Counted from the stretch's first letter, positions 1 to 9,744 are shown. The stretch: 64,000 bases of DNA from an uncultured Amylibacter sp. (GCA_905181935.1 CAJIZV010000003.1:1-64000); one strand, 5' to 3'. The notes: a model not told the origin generated them from the sequence alone. Program-made: numbers and translations.

Positions 1-47
1 CCTGCCCCTTAGGAGGGGGCTGCTCTATCCAGTTGAGCCACAGAGCC
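1..47 (-). tRNA. tRNA-Arg (anticodon CCU), 5' part, cut by the window edge
   Basis: Read on the minus strand, the sequence from 47 downward has a 7-base acceptor strand (GGCTCTG), TG at positions 8-9, a D arm (GCTC..GAGC) and an anticodon arm with stem GCCCC/GGGGC. The 7-base loop is CTCCTAA, giving anticodon CCT and so Arg (codon AGG). The T arm and 3' acceptor strand lie beyond the left edge. Assignment rests on the standard tRNA fold up to the anticodon arm. Confidence 0.93.
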
Positions 48-73
48 ACAATTTATACTTTACTTGTAAATAG

Positions 74-103
74 ATTATAAGAAAAGCTGGAAAGCTTGCT
101 CAA
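74..103 (-). promoter_or_regulatory. predicted sigma-70 promoter of the tRNA-Arg gene
   Basis: On the minus strand a TTGAGC (-35, 103-98) and a perfect TATAAT (-10, 79-74) are separated by 18 bases. The -10 ends 26 bases before the first tRNA base, which fits a short 5' leader removed by RNase P. Confidence 0.6.
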
Positions 104-130
104 TCATAAGTTCTGATTTAAATATATTTA

Positions 131-991
131 ATGAATTTAATAGTTAATATTGAAGAACAGTTACATGATTACCTTTTGAACCAAGGTTTAATTTCACATG
201 ACACAAAATGGCTTCCTCAAACAGGGGGCCGAACGAATAAAGTGTGGCGCCTAATAGGTAATCAAGACCTAATTTGTAAGTTGTACTTAAATTCATCGTC
301 TAACCCATTATTTGCGAACACACCCACGGCGGAATATCAATGTTTGTCACTACTTAAAGGGACAGGTGTTGCGCCTGATCTATACGAATTTTTAGAGACA
401 CCATTTGGACAAATTTTACTATACTTTTATATAGAAGGGCCTATCTGGGAACAGGGGGCTGAGTCTGTGGCTAATTTATTATGTCGCGTTCATGAGTTAA
501 AACCACCCCCCAAACTTCGTATTTTATCAGGGCTGTCTAATGATATCAAAAATCATGGATTAGATATATTAAAGAAATTAACTAGTACTCATAAAGATAA
601 ACTTCTTGGCCTCTGCCCTAATGTAACTATTTCAGATATTACCCCAGTTCTAATCCATACTGATGTGGTAGCGGGTAATTTAATTTTTGGACCTGAAGGT
701 TTGCGCTTAATTGATTGGCAATGTCCTGCACTTGGTGATCCTGTTGTAGATGTAGCTATGTTTTTATCTCCTGGGATGCACATGATTTATGGAACAGGAA
801 ATTTTACAGCATTTGAGCGTGAAGCATTTTTGCGAGGATTAAGTCTGTACTTACGTGCAAGATATGATCAAGTTGGTTTGTTATATCATTGGCGTTTGGC
901 AGCCTACTGTTTATGGCGTGCAGACCAAGGTGAGCTGGGATATGAAGGTGCTGCTTTAGCTGAAATTGCCCTCCTAGAAGAAGCCCAATAA
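131..991 (+). CDS. APH/choline-kinase-type phosphotransferase
   Basis: A 286-residue protein of the aminoglycoside/choline phosphotransferase fold. The catalytic loop HTDVVAGN (residues 176-183) matches HxDxxxxN, and LIDW (193-196) supplies the metal-binding Asp equivalent to the kinase DFG. The N-terminal lobe has a possible nucleotide-binding strand around residues 28-40. The substrate cannot be read from sequence; small alcohols or amino sugars are typical of the family, so this is not evidence of drug resistance. There is no clear ribosome site before ATG 131. The 3' end overlaps that of convergent ubiB by 18 bases, so the two mRNAs are complementary there. Confidence 0.75.
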   Translation: MNLIVNIEEQLHDYLLNQGLISHDTKWLPQTGGRTNKVWRLIGNQDLICKLYLNSSSNPLFANTPTAEYQCLSLLKGTGVAPDLYEFLETPFGQILLYFYIEGPIWEQGAESVANLLCRVHELKPPPKLRILSGLSNDIKNHGLDILKKLTSTHKDKLLGLCPNVTISDITPVLIHTDVVAGNLIFGPEGLRLIDWQCPALGDPVVDVAMFLSPGMHMIYGTGNFTAFEREAFLRGLSLYLRARYDQVGLLYHWRLAAYCLWRADQGELGYEGAALAEIALLEEAQ

Positions 992-2506
992 TAGTACGCT
1001 ACCTAAAGTTACTATACTGCCCATAGCAGCCCACATTAATTTGTTTTGAATGCTATAAATTTTTTTGTCAGGCTTTTTAACAACTTGTGATGCCAAAATA
1101 CTCTCTATGATTTGAGGTAATTGAGGTCCAAATCTTGATAAAGATTGTGCTGTTTTAATTAGATCTCGAACAAACGCACGTGGGCCAAGATTTTCCGTTA
1201 TGTAGCGTTCCACTTCTGGTTTTGCGGCATCCCAGATGTCCAAAGAAACTGGATCAAGTGATCTTGATACTCCCTCAACAACTACCATTGTACGTTGTAA
1301 TAGAATTAACTCTGTGCGGGTTTCCATTCCAAACCGTTCGGTAACATCAAACAAATGAGAAAGTAATCGTGCCATAGATATGTCTTCGGCGCTATGTCCA
1401 AAAATTGGCTCACCAACGGATCGTAGTGCTTGTGCAAACTCATCCACGTCTTGGTCAGGTGCTATATAACCTGCCTCAAAGTGAACTTCGGCAACACGGC
1501 GATAGTCTTTACGGATAAAGCCCATTAGAATTTCTGCATAAACCCTTCGTGTGTATTCATCAATACGCCCCATGATTCCAAAGTCAAAAATGACCAGTTC
1601 ACCTTTTGAGTTTAATTTTAAGTTACCTTGGTGCATATCCCCATGGAAAAAACCGTCGCGTAATGCGTGGCGTAAAAACATGGATAAAATACGTGTTGAA
1701 AGCTCCTGCATATCTGTACCCGATGCTTTTAAGGCTTCAATATCTGCAAGAGGTGTTCCATCTACCCAATCAAGTGTCATGACTTTACGCCCTGATACTT
1801 TCCAGTGGATTTTTGGAACAGATAGAAGTTTATCTTCCGAAGTATTTGCTGCAAACTCAGATGCAGCAGACGCCTCAAGTCGTAGATCAAGTTCACCCCG
1901 CACAATTGAATCAAAGTGCTCGATTACTTCAAGTGGACGGAGGCGTCGTGATTTAGGAGACAGTATTTCAATTATATTGGCTGCTAAATAAAATGCATCA
2001 ATATCTTTTCTAAACGCCTTCTCAATACCTGGGCGTAAAACTTTTATAGCAACTTTTTGACCAGAAGATTTTAACCGTGCTTGATGTACTTGTGCAATCG
2101 ACGCTGCCGCAATAGGCTCAGAAATGTCATCAAAAAGTTCACTTGGTGGTTGCCCAAGGTCAGCTTCTATTTCTTGTAGAGCTAGCTTTAGTGAAAAGGG
2201 GGGTAAGCTTTCTTGTAGCACTTGGAGTTGTTTGGCCAATGCATGACCAACTAAATCAGGCCTAGTGGACAATATTTGGCCAAATTTGATATATGCAGGG
2301 CCAAGTGCCGTTAGGGCACGCACGATTGGAGGAAACTGGAGGTCACCTTTTAAACCTAAGATCTTGAATGGCCAACCAAGAATACGCGCAGTCAATTTTA
2401 CCATTGGTGGTAAATCTAACTTGTCTAAAATGATGCTCATTGCACCGGTGCGCTCAAACGTAGCGCCTGTGCGAATTAACCGCCATAGATTATGAGGCCC
2501 ACGCAT
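974..2506 (-). CDS. ubiB: UbiB, ABC1/ADCK-type atypical kinase for ubiquinone biosynthesis
   Basis: A 510-residue protein of the UbiB/ADCK family, which supports coenzyme Q synthesis at the inner membrane. The family hallmarks are present: KFGQ motif (about 74-77), Ala-rich loop AAASIAQVHQA (about 133-143), ATP-binding Lys in VAIKV (152-156), catalytic loop HGDMHQGN (288-295) and DFG (308-310). A hydrophobic hairpin at about 490-510 is the usual C-terminal membrane anchor. ATG 2506 lies 3 bases after the ubiE stop, so the two are co-transcribed. Length is normal for the family. Confidence 0.95.
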   Translation of the reverse strand: MRGPHNLWRLIRTGATFERTGAMSIILDKLDLPPMVKLTARILGWPFKILGLKGDLQFPPIVRALTALGPAYIKFGQILSTRPDLVGHALAKQLQVLQESLPPFSLKLALQEIEADLGQPPSELFDDISEPIAAASIAQVHQARLKSSGQKVAIKVLRPGIEKAFRKDIDAFYLAANIIEILSPKSRRLRPLEVIEHFDSIVRGELDLRLEASAASEFAANTSEDKLLSVPKIHWKVSGRKVMTLDWVDGTPLADIEALKASGTDMQELSTRILSMFLRHALRDGFFHGDMHQGNLKLNSKGELVIFDFGIMGRIDEYTRRVYAEILMGFIRKDYRRVAEVHFEAGYIAPDQDVDEFAQALRSVGEPIFGHSAEDISMARLLSHLFDVTERFGMETRTELILLQRTMVVVEGVSRSLDPVSLDIWDAAKPEVERYITENLGPRAFVRDLIKTAQSLSRFGPQLPQIIESILASQVVKKPDKKIYSIQNKLMWAAMGSIVTLGSVLLLGFF

Positions 2507-2509
2507 AAT

Positions 2510-3259
2510 TTAAATCCTCCAACCAGAATGTAAACAAGCAACGCCCATGGACAGGTTGCGATATTTTACATTACTAAATCCAGCATTTTGTATCATCGCC
2601 AAAAATGCATCTTGATCAGGAAACTTTCTAATACTTTCGACAAGGTATTGATAGCTGTCTGAATCATTAGCTATCAGCTTGCCCATTGGTGGAATGACGT
2701 TGAACGAATATCGATCATAGGCCCATTGCATTGCTGGATTTGGAATCTGACTGAATTCTAGAACCATTAATCGTCCGCCTGGCTTTAAGACGCGATAAGC
2801 TTCATTTAATGCTTCTTGGGGCCGTGTGACGTTTCGTATACCAAAGGATATTGTATAAACATCAAATGAATTGTCTGCAAAAGGTAGTGTCATTGCGTCA
2901 CCACACACCCAATTTAAGTGATTGGACATATCTTCTGCTTCGGCTCGTTTTTTACCAGCGTCCAGCATTCCTTGTGTCATGTCAAACACGGTAGCATGTG
3001 CAGATGGGGCACGCTTTAAGAAGCGAAATGAAATATCTCCAGTGCCCCCTGCAACATCTAATAGTTTTTGATTAGTATGGGGTGACAGCCAGTCCATCAT
3101 AGCATCTTTCCACAACCTATGAATGCCGAATGACATAACGTCGTTCATAATATCGTATTTAGAAGCAACTGATGAAAAAACACCGCGAACCATACCTGCT
3201 TTATCTTTTTCATTTATTTCTGTGAAGCCAAAATGAGTTTTGTTATTTTGCTTTGCCAT
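2510..3259 (-). CDS. ubiE: UbiE, demethylmenaquinone/2-polyprenyl-6-methoxy-benzoquinol methyltransferase
   Basis: A 249-residue class I SAM methyltransferase acting at the C-methylation step of ubiquinone synthesis. Family signatures are KYDIMND (34-40), the SAM glycine loop [10 protein letters not shown] (about 66-75) and the NVTRPQEAL / RVLKPGG block (143-162). It is the first gene of a ubiE-ubiB operon, with 3 bases between the two. In many Rhodobacterales ubiE lies divergently next to mutM; here a sugar cassette lies between them. Confidence 0.96.
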   Translation of the reverse strand: MAKQNNKTHFGFTEINEKDKAGMVRGVFSSVASKYDIMNDVMSFGIHRLWKDAMMDWLSPHTNQKLLDVAGGTGDISFRFLKRAPSAHATVFDMTQGMLDAGKKRAEAEDMSNHLNWVCGDAMTLPFADNSFDVYTISFGIRNVTRPQEALNEAYRVLKPGGRLMVLEFSQIPNPAMQWAYDRYSFNVIPPMGKLIANDSDSYQYLVESIRKFPDQDAFLAMIQNAGFSNVKYRNLSMGVACLHSGWRI

Positions 3260-3593
3260 GATTTCAACCTAAATTTAAATTCTTTATAGGCGTTTATTAA
3301 GTTGGTGGGAATGCGGCACCTTAGCAAAATTAGATTTAATCAATTTTTAATTATAAATAGTTTAATTTAGCAAATCATTACTTTCTAGTGAGTTAAAATC
3401 TCAGAAGGGTTTTTTAGCTGCGGTTCAAAATTAACATTTTCTAGGACTTTAACTATTAATAAAATAAAAGATATTTAAAGTAAAACCTAATCAGTTTTTA
3501 ATTTTATTTTGTATTAATTTTCTATATAATAAAATTTATATGTTGGTAAGAATTCCCATCATTAAAAATATATGTATTCACTAAGGATCGTTT
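3260..3593. other. 334-bp AT-rich divergent intergenic region between ubiE and gmd
   Basis: No gene is visible. The region must hold the promoters of ubiE (leftward) and of the sugar cassette (rightward). A TATAAT-like hexamer lies near 3523-3529, and AAGGAT about 6 bases before the gmd ATG can serve as its ribosome site. No tRNA, direct repeat or transposase remnant marks this as an insertion boundary. Confidence 0.5.
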
Positions 3594-4694
3594 ATGAAAA
3601 AAGCTCTTATTACTGGTATAACTGGACAAGATGGGTCTTACCTTGCGGAATTTTTGTTGGACAAAGGCTATGAAGTTCACGGTATTAAACGCCGAGCTTC
3701 ATCACTTAATACCCAACGTGTTGATCATATCTATGAAGATCCACAAACCGATAGCGCTCGATTTAATTTACATTATGGAGACTTAACCGATTCATCTAAT
3801 CTCACTCGCATTATTCGAGATATTGAGCCAGATGAAATATATAATTTAGGGGCTCAATCTCATGTTGCTGTATCTTTTGAAGCACCAGAATACACTGCTG
3901 ATGTAGATGCTATGGGTGCACTTAGAATCCTTGAGGCTATCCGTTTCTTGGGCTTAGAAAAAAAATCTCGTTTCTATCAAGCTTCAACTTCTGAATTATA
4001 CGGATTGGTACAGGAAACTCCTCAAACAGAAACTACCCCCTTTCACCCGCGGTCGCCATATGCGGTTGCAAAAATGTATGCTTATTGGATTACTGTAAAC
4101 TATCGTGAAAGCTATGGAATGCATGCTTCAAATGGTATTCTCTTTAATCATGAATCGCCTCGTCGGGGAGAGACTTTTGTAACACGTAAGATTACTCGGG
4201 GACTTTCTAATATAGCAATGGGCCTTGAGAAGTGTTTGCATATGGGAAATATTGATGCTTTGCGAGATTGGGGGCATGCTAAAGATTATGTGCGTATGCA
4301 GTGGATGATGCTCCAGCAAGACGTACCAGACGACTTTGTTATAGCAACCGGTAAACAATACTCAGTACGTGAATTTATAATTTGGTCTGCGAGTGAACTT
4401 GGTTTGGCTGTAGAGTTTTCTGGTATTGGCGTTGACGAAATTGCTACTGTTGTTGGAATTACTTCTGAAATGGCACCTGCCCTAAGTGTAGGCGATGTGA
4501 TTATGCGCATTGATAAGCGCTATTTTAGACCGGCTGAAGTTGAAACACTTTTGGGCGATCCAAGCAAAGCAAAAAATATTCTTGGTTGGGTGCCTGAAAT
4601 AACTGCACAAGAAATGTGTTCAGAAATGGTTATACATGACTATAAAGAAGCCAAAAAAATACATTTTCTTATTGAAAACGACTTTGGAAATTAA
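3594..4694 (+). CDS. gmd: GDP-mannose 4,6-dehydratase
   Basis: A 366-residue short-chain dehydrogenase/reductase that converts GDP-D-mannose to GDP-4-keto-6-deoxy-D-mannose with bound NADP. The nucleotide-binding loop is GITGQDG (8-14), followed by the Gmd-specific [14 protein letters not shown] stretch (32-45). The catalytic set is STSE (131-134) and YAVAK (156-160). The [18 protein letters not shown] block (184-201) is diagnostic of Gmd. It is the first gene of the + strand cassette, followed after 22 bases by the epimerase/reductase. Its product is the branch point for fucose, perosamine, rhamnose or colitose; the next genes favour the colitose branch. Confidence 0.95.
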   Translation: MKKALITGITGQDGSYLAEFLLDKGYEVHGIKRRASSLNTQRVDHIYEDPQTDSARFNLHYGDLTDSSNLTRIIRDIEPDEIYNLGAQSHVAVSFEAPEYTADVDAMGALRILEAIRFLGLEKKSRFYQASTSELYGLVQETPQTETTPFHPRSPYAVAKMYAYWITVNYRESYGMHASNGILFNHESPRRGETFVTRKITRGLSNIAMGLEKCLHMGNIDALRDWGHAKDYVRMQWMMLQQDVPDDFVIATGKQYSVREFIIWSASELGLAVEFSGIGVDEIATVVGITSEMAPALSVGDVIMRIDKRYFRPAEVETLLGDPSKAKNILGWVPEITAQEMCSEMVIHDYKEAKKIHFLIENDFGN

Positions 4695-4716
4695 ATTTTT
4701 AGAAAGTTTTATTTAA

Positions 4717-5646
4717 ATGACCCCTTTGTTATTTCTTACTGGTGCTTCAGGTATGGTTGGTACTAATATTCGAAATCACTGCTCTGCAAAGAACTGGAAT
4801 GTTATAGCTCCATCAAGTAAGGAGCTAGATTTGATGGATTATTCAGCAGTGACGAGGTTCTATGAAAATAATAAACCCAATATGGTCGTGCATTGTGCAG
4901 GCAAGGTAGGCGGCATTTCTGCAAATCTTATGGAGCCAGTAGCATTTCTTGATAAAAATATTGTAATTGGTCGAAATGTAATTATGGGCGCTCGCACTGC
5001 TGGAGTAAAAAATTTACTAAACTTAGCATCCACGTGTATTTACCCAAGAGAAGCTGTAAACCCATTAAAAGAAAACTTAATTTTAGAGGGTAGATTAGAA
5101 CCTACAAATGAAGGTTATGCATTAGCAAAAATTGTTGCACTTCGTTTGTGTCAGTATATTAGCAGAGAAGATCCAAGCTTTAACTATAAAACATTAATAC
5201 CATGTAATTTATATGGGCATTTTGATAAATTTGACCCACTTAACTCTCATCTTGTGCCTGCGATTATTCAAAAAATACACCAAGCAAAGAGCTCTAAAGA
5301 GCTTTCCGTTGAAATTTGGGGCAACGGTAGTGCGCGGCGTGAATTTATGTTTGCAGAAGACCTTGTAGAAGCGATCTTTTTGGCTATGGAGCAAATTCTG
5401 AATATACCTGATATAATGAACTTAGGGGTAGGGAATGATCATTCAATAAAAAAATACTATCAGACAGTTGCCTCTGTGTTGGACTGGCCAGGATCATTCA
5501 CATATAATACGACAAAGCCAACTGGGATGGTACAAAAACTTTCTGATATTTCGGCTCAAACTAAGTGGGGCTGGCAACCTAAAACTTCACTAGAAGACGG
5601 TATTAAATCTACATACAAATATTATTTGGAGCACATACTAAAATGA
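4717..5646 (+). CDS. GDP-L-fucose synthase family epimerase/reductase, probably ColC-like
   Basis: A 309-residue extended SDR protein of the GDP-fucose synthase (Fcl/WcaG) family, which does 3,5-epimerisation and 4-keto reduction. It has the NADP loop GASGMVG (9-15), catalytic STC (105-107, with the conserved Cys) and YALAK (134-138). LEPTNE before the Tyr and NSHLVPA (with the family His) also match. Fcl and ColC are homologues and cannot be separated by eye. Because the next gene overlaps by 4 bases and encodes a ColD-type 3-dehydratase, a GDP-L-colitose synthase role (C5 epimerisation plus C4 reduction) is the better inference. A plain GDP-L-fucose synthase remains possible. Confidence 0.8.
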   Translation: MTPLLFLTGASGMVGTNIRNHCSAKNWNVIAPSSKELDLMDYSAVTRFYENNKPNMVVHCAGKVGGISANLMEPVAFLDKNIVIGRNVIMGARTAGVKNLLNLASTCIYPREAVNPLKENLILEGRLEPTNEGYALAKIVALRLCQYISREDPSFNYKTLIPCNLYGHFDKFDPLNSHLVPAIIQKIHQAKSSKELSVEIWGNGSARREFMFAEDLVEAIFLAMEQILNIPDIMNLGVGNDHSIKKYYQTVASVLDWPGSFTYNTTKPTGMVQKLSDISAQTKWGWQPKTSLEDGIKSTYKYYLEHILK

Positions 5647-6815
5647 CTTTTCGGTTTCCACTAGCAACTACATCTTGGGATAAAGCAGAATATGATGCAT
5701 TACAAAGAGTTATTGCATCTGACATGTTTTCTATGGGCCCCGAAGTTCGGAAGTTTGAGAAAAAGTTTGCTGAATTTTTTGGTTCAAAGTTTGCGGTAAT
5801 GGTAAATTCAGGTTCTTCTGCAAATTTGTTGATGACAGGGGCCCTATTTTATTCAAAAAATGATGATATACGTCTTTCACAAGGGGATGAAATCATTGTA
5901 CCCGCAGTGAGCTGGTCTACGACTTACTATCCTTTATCTCAATATGGATTAGTTCAAAAATTTGTTGATATCGATTTATATACATTAAATTATGATCTGG
6001 AGGCCCTTGAAAGTGCAATAACACCAAAAACTAGAGCGATCATGATTGTAAACCTGTTAGGAAATCCTAATAATTTTGATCGAATTAAGAAAATGATTGG
6101 TGATCGCAATATTATTTTACTTGAAGACAATTGTGAAAGTTTGGGGGCTCGCTATCAAGGAAAATACACAGGTACATTCGGACTCTTAGGAAGTTTTTCA
6201 AGCTTCTTTTCCCACCATATTTCAACGATGGAAGGTGGGTTGGTAACTACTGACGATGAAGAGTTATACCACATTATGCTTTCCATGCGTTCGCATGGTT
6301 GGACACGTAATCTTCCTCATAATAATAAAGTTACAGGTAGAAAAAGTGATGACGCATTTGCAGAAAGTTTTAATTTTGTTTTACCTGGCTATAATTTAAG
6401 GCCACTTGAAATGTCAGGAGCTTTAGGCCTAGAGCAGTTAAAAAAGATCCCTTCTCTTATTAAGGGTCGTAGGGAAAATGCAGAAGTATTTACTGAAACT
6501 TTAAGCAATCATCCAATTTTTTCCTTACAAGAAGAAATTGGTGAAAGCAGTTGGTTTGGATTTTCCCTTCTTTTGAGGCCTGGATCCAATGTTTCACGTG
6601 CGCAATTAATTGAAAAATTAGATGCTAATGGATTTGAAGTACGTCCTATTGTGGCGGGAAATTTTATAAATAATCCTGTTATGCAGCATATACCTCATTT
6701 AATTCATGGAAGCCTCGCTAATGCTGAATATATTGATTCTAATGGACTATTTATTGGAAATCACCACTATGAAATTAACGAAGCAGCAGATGTTCTAAAA
6801 AATATGAACTTTTAG
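5643..6815 (+). CDS. colD: ColD-type GDP-4-keto-6-deoxy-D-mannose 3-dehydratase (PLP)
   Basis: A 390-residue fold-type I PLP protein of the DegT/DnrJ/EryC1/StrS superfamily. In ordinary sugar aminotransferases the PLP Lys sits before the T-x-E/G-GG loop. Here that place reads SHHISTMEGG (190-199), with His 191/192 instead of Lys. This Lys-to-His swap is the mark of the 3-dehydratases ColD and E1/RfbH. The flanking blocks PAVSWSTTYYPL (87-98), LLEDNCESLGA and RSHGWTRNLP, and the overall length, fit ColD as I know it. Unlike RfbH, no long extra iron-sulfur-partner region is seen. Predicted reaction: loss of the 3-OH from the Gmd product using PLP and glutamate. The start overlaps the upstream stop (ATGA). 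Confidence 0.87.
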   Translation: MTFRFPLATTSWDKAEYDALQRVIASDMFSMGPEVRKFEKKFAEFFGSKFAVMVNSGSSANLLMTGALFYSKNDDIRLSQGDEIIVPAVSWSTTYYPLSQYGLVQKFVDIDLYTLNYDLEALESAITPKTRAIMIVNLLGNPNNFDRIKKMIGDRNIILLEDNCESLGARYQGKYTGTFGLLGSFSSFFSHHISTMEGGLVTTDDEELYHIMLSMRSHGWTRNLPHNNKVTGRKSDDAFAESFNFVLPGYNLRPLEMSGALGLEQLKKIPSLIKGRRENAEVFTETLSNHPIFSLQEEIGESSWFGFSLLLRPGSNVSRAQLIEKLDANGFEVRPIVAGNFINNPVMQHIPHLIHGSLANAEYIDSNGLFIGNHHYEINEAADVLKNMNF

Positions 6816-6855
6816 CATATTAGTTATCATATTCGCCTCATAGGCCTTAAAAGCT

Positions 6856-8289
6856 TTATTTTTTAGCACCTTGATCCCGTGCATAAACGTCATCATAACG
6901 GATTATATCGTCTTCACCAAAGTAAGATCCCGTTTGTACCTCTATGAGTACCATAGGTAGTTTTCCGGGGTTTTTCATACGGTGAACAGAGCCCTGAGGA
7001 ATGTAGACTGATTGATTTTCACAAATGAGCTCTACAGAGCTTCCAATAGTCACCTCGGCTTTGCCAGATACAACTACCCAATGTTCGGAACGGTACATGT
7101 GGCTTTGGAGTGACAAGGAAGCTCCAGGATGAACGTGTATACGTTTCACATGGAATTTTTCATCAATAACTAAGCTCTCGAACCAACCCCAGGGGCGGTG
7201 ATCTTTTGGGAAATCTGTCGCCTGAGCAGCCTTCTTTAGTTTAAGTGCTTCCACGGCTTCTTTCACATCTTGTGCCCGGGACATATCTGCGACAAGCACT
7301 GCATCATTCATTGCCACTGCAATAATATTTTCGAGCCCTATGCCAACAATTTCTAGTGTAGGGCTATCTGAGCGTAAAAGTGTGCTCTTACAGTCAATTG
7401 CTGTAGCGTGCCCTGATGTAGATACACCGTTGGCATCACATAGGCTATTACGCCACACTGCATCCCATCCACCTAAGTCTGACCAGCCTGCATCGAAGGG
7501 TACTACTGAGAGGTTTTTGGCTTTTTCCATAACTGCGTAATCGATTGAAATACTCTCGGCGTTTGCCCAATCTTTAATTCCAAGGCGGCAAAACCCTAGA
7601 TCATTGGTACTTGCTTTTAGTGCCTTGCTGACATGGTTTTTAATTGTTGGAGCGTGCTCATCAAAGGCTGAAGTGATATCATGAGTGTGGAAGAGGAAGA
7701 TGCCTGCATTCCAAAGGAAAGACCCTGCGTCAACCATTTGCTTGGCGTATGCTTTAGATGGTTTCTCAATAAATGCCTTTAAGGCCGTAGAACCTTTTGT
7801 AGGGTTATTTTCTAATTCAAGATACCCATAAGCCGTTTCTGGATGAGTGGGTTTAATGCCAAAAGTGACCATTTTTCCCTGCTTGGTAGCATTTAGTCCC
7901 TGTGTAATTGCAGCGTGGAAAGCCGCAACATCTGGAATTATGTGATCAGATGGAGCAACCAGCATGGTGGCCTCTGGGTCTTGGGTTTTAATAAACAATG
8001 CTGCAGCTAATACGGCTGGGGCGGTATTCCGACCCTCTGGTTCGATTAGAATTGCACCAGGGTCAATGCCAATCTCTTGGAGTTGTTCTGTAACAATAAA
8101 ACGAAAATCAGAATTGGTTACAATAACTGGCGCATTAAACATTGGTCCTGACAAACGCTGTGCAGAACTCTGGAATAATGTAATTTCGCCAACAAGGGGT
8201 GCAAACTGTTTTGGGTAACTTTTTCGAGAAAGGGGCCACAGTCGTGTGCCGGAGCCTCCACATAAAATAACAGGGGTAATTTTTTGCAT
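6856..8289 (-). CDS. manC: mannose-1-phosphate guanylyltransferase / mannose-6-phosphate isomerase
   Basis: A 477-residue bifunctional type II GMP/PMI enzyme that supplies GDP-mannose. The N-terminal nucleotidyltransferase carries the pyrophosphorylase signature GGSGTRLWPLSRKSYPKQF (residues 9-27), FIEKPS and FLWNAGIF. The C-terminal cupin begins at about RPWGWFESL and ends with the typical VEVQTGSYFGEDDIIRY block. It is convergent with colD, 40 bases apart, so it has its own promoter in 8290-8479. It supplies the substrate of gmd. A phosphomannomutase gene is not in the window. Confidence 0.94.
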   Translation of the reverse strand: MQKITPVILCGGSGTRLWPLSRKSYPKQFAPLVGEITLFQSSAQRLSGPMFNAPVIVTNSDFRFIVTEQLQEIGIDPGAILIEPEGRNTAPAVLAAALFIKTQDPEATMLVAPSDHIIPDVAAFHAAITQGLNATKQGKMVTFGIKPTHPETAYGYLELENNPTKGSTALKAFIEKPSKAYAKQMVDAGSFLWNAGIFLFHTHDITSAFDEHAPTIKNHVSKALKASTNDLGFCRLGIKDWANAESISIDYAVMEKAKNLSVVPFDAGWSDLGGWDAVWRNSLCDANGVSTSGHATAIDCKSTLLRSDSPTLEIVGIGLENIIAVAMNDAVLVADMSRAQDVKEAVEALKLKKAAQATDFPKDHRPWGWFESLVIDEKFHVKRIHVHPGASLSLQSHMYRSEHWVVVSGKAEVTIGSSVELICENQSVYIPQGSVHRMKNPGKLPMVLIEVQTGSYFGEDDIIRYDDVYARDQGAKK

Positions 8290-8479
8290 GTTTAAAATTA
8301 TTTCTTAATTATTTTATGTATCTATATTATTCTTTTCAAATTAATTAAAGATTAAAGGAATTATTATTTTGGTTATACTTAATATATTGGTGGATTACTA
8401 ATAATGTTTAAAATTTTAAAAGAAAAAATTAAGATTTTTGGTGTGAAATATCAAATACAACAAACAGTTGTTTATTTAG

Positions 8480-9349
8480 GTGCCTGAACTTCCAGAAGTT
8501 GAAACAGTTCGCCGAGGCCTAGAGCCTGCAATGGTTGGAAAAAAAATTAGGTATGCGGATATAAGGCGCCCAGATTTAAGATGGCCGTTTCCTGAAAATA
8601 TGTCTGATCGATTAACTGGAGCAACAGTTTTAAGGCTAAGGCGTCGATCAAAATATATTCTATGTGATTTAGACACGAGTGAGACTTTATTAATACACTT
8701 GGGTATGTCTGGGCGAATGACTATTTTGCCCAAAAGTAATGCAAAAACTGATATATTGGGTAATTTCCATCATTTACACCCTGCACCTGCTAAACATGAT
8801 CATGTAGTTTTAGATATGGCTGATGGAACACGTATCAGTTTTAATGATGCGCGCCGTTTTGGGTCAATGGATTTGATTACTACGAATGGTTTGGGTAATC
8901 ACAAGTTAATTGCTCATTTAGGGCCGGAACCTTTGGGAAATGGATTTGATGCATCTTATCTGTTTGAAAAGTTAAATGGAAAAACGTCCCCCATTAAATC
9001 TGCGTTGTTAGATCAACGTATAGTGTCAGGACTAGGAAACATATATGTTTGCGAATCGTTGTGGCGTGCAAGAATTAGTCCAAAACAATTATCTGGAAAT
9101 GTTAGTCGTACCAAGATAGACAATCTTGTACCAATTATACGAGACGTATTATTAGAAGCTATTTCTGCTGGGGGCTCTTCCCTAAAGGATCATCGCCAGA
9201 CAAATGGAGATTTGGGTTACTTTCAACACACATTTGCTGCTTATGGGCGTGAAGATGAGGCTTGTAAGGCACCAAATTGTAAAAATTTGATTAAAAGAAT
9301 TGTTCAGGCTGGACGTTCTACCTTCTTTTGCGATAACTGCCAGAAATAA
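8480..9349 (+). CDS. mutM: formamidopyrimidine-DNA glycosylase (Fpg/MutM)
   Basis: A 289-residue base-excision repair enzyme that removes 8-oxoguanine and cleaves abasic sites. Start is GTG 8480, fixed by the required Met-Pro-Glu N terminus ([13 protein letters not shown]; Pro2 is the catalytic nucleophile). The central [20 protein letters not shown] helix-two-turn-helix is intact. A C-terminal zinc finger has C-x4-C and C-x2-C pairs (CKAPNC, CDNC). No Shine-Dalgarno sequence is seen before the GTG, so initiation may be weak or leaderless. Confidence 0.96.
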   Translation: MPELPEVETVRRGLEPAMVGKKIRYADIRRPDLRWPFPENMSDRLTGATVLRLRRRSKYILCDLDTSETLLIHLGMSGRMTILPKSNAKTDILGNFHHLHPAPAKHDHVVLDMADGTRISFNDARRFGSMDLITTNGLGNHKLIAHLGPEPLGNGFDASYLFEKLNGKTSPIKSALLDQRIVSGLGNIYVCESLWRARISPKQLSGNVSRTKIDNLVPIIRDVLLEAISAGGSSLKDHRQTNGDLGYFQHTFAAYGREDEACKAPNCKNLIKRIVQAGRSTFFCDNCQK

Positions 9350-9384
9350 AGGAATAGTTGTGTAATAAAGACACGCTTGCCCCG

Positions 9385-9413
9385 TTGACTATTACGTGAA
9401 TCAGCCCTATACG
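9385..9413 (+). promoter_or_regulatory. strong sigma-70 promoter of rpsT
   Basis: TTGACT (9385-9390) and TATACG (9408-9413) are separated by exactly 17 bases, 41 bases before the rpsT ATG. This is the best promoter match noticed in the window and fits a highly expressed ribosomal protein gene. Confidence 0.75.
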
Positions 9414-9454
9414 GCGACTTCATCTTTCGAAATCGACAAGATCAGGAAATTATT

Positions 9455-9721
9455 ATGGCCAATACGCCTCAAGCAAAAAAAAGAGCACGCCAAGCAGAGC
9501 GTCGCACAGAAGTAAATAAAGCACGCCGTTCGCGTATTCGAACATTCTTGCGTAAAACTGAAGAGGCTATTGTCTCTGGTGATCAAACTGTTGCCAAAGA
9601 CGCGTTTAAATCAGTTCAGCCAGAATTAATGCGCGGTGTAACTAAAGGTGTCTATCATAAAAATACAGTGGCACGTAAGTTGTCACGTCTTAGCAAGCGC
9701 ATTAAAGCTCTAACTGCTTAA
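9455..9721 (+). CDS. rpsT: 30S ribosomal protein S20
   Basis: An 88-residue, very basic helical protein that binds 16S rRNA. It starts [17 protein letters not shown] and ends with the S20-type basic [12 protein letters not shown] helix; length is standard. It has its own promoter (9385-9413) and terminator (9745-9773), so it is probably monocistronic. Position upstream of dnaA is usual for Rhodobacterales. Confidence 0.97.
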   Translation: MANTPQAKKRARQAERRTEVNKARRSRIRTFLRKTEEAIVSGDQTVAKDAFKSVQPELMRGVTKGVYHKNTVARKLSRLSKRIKALTA

Positions 9722-9744
9722 ACCTATATTATTATAAGAATTTT

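Noticed and set aside
8404..8487. 27-residue ORF (MFKILKEKIKIFGVKYQIQ...) overlapping the mutM start
   Set aside because: It has no ribosome site, lies in very AT/Lys-rich sequence and shows no recognisable pattern; chance ORFs of this size are expected here.
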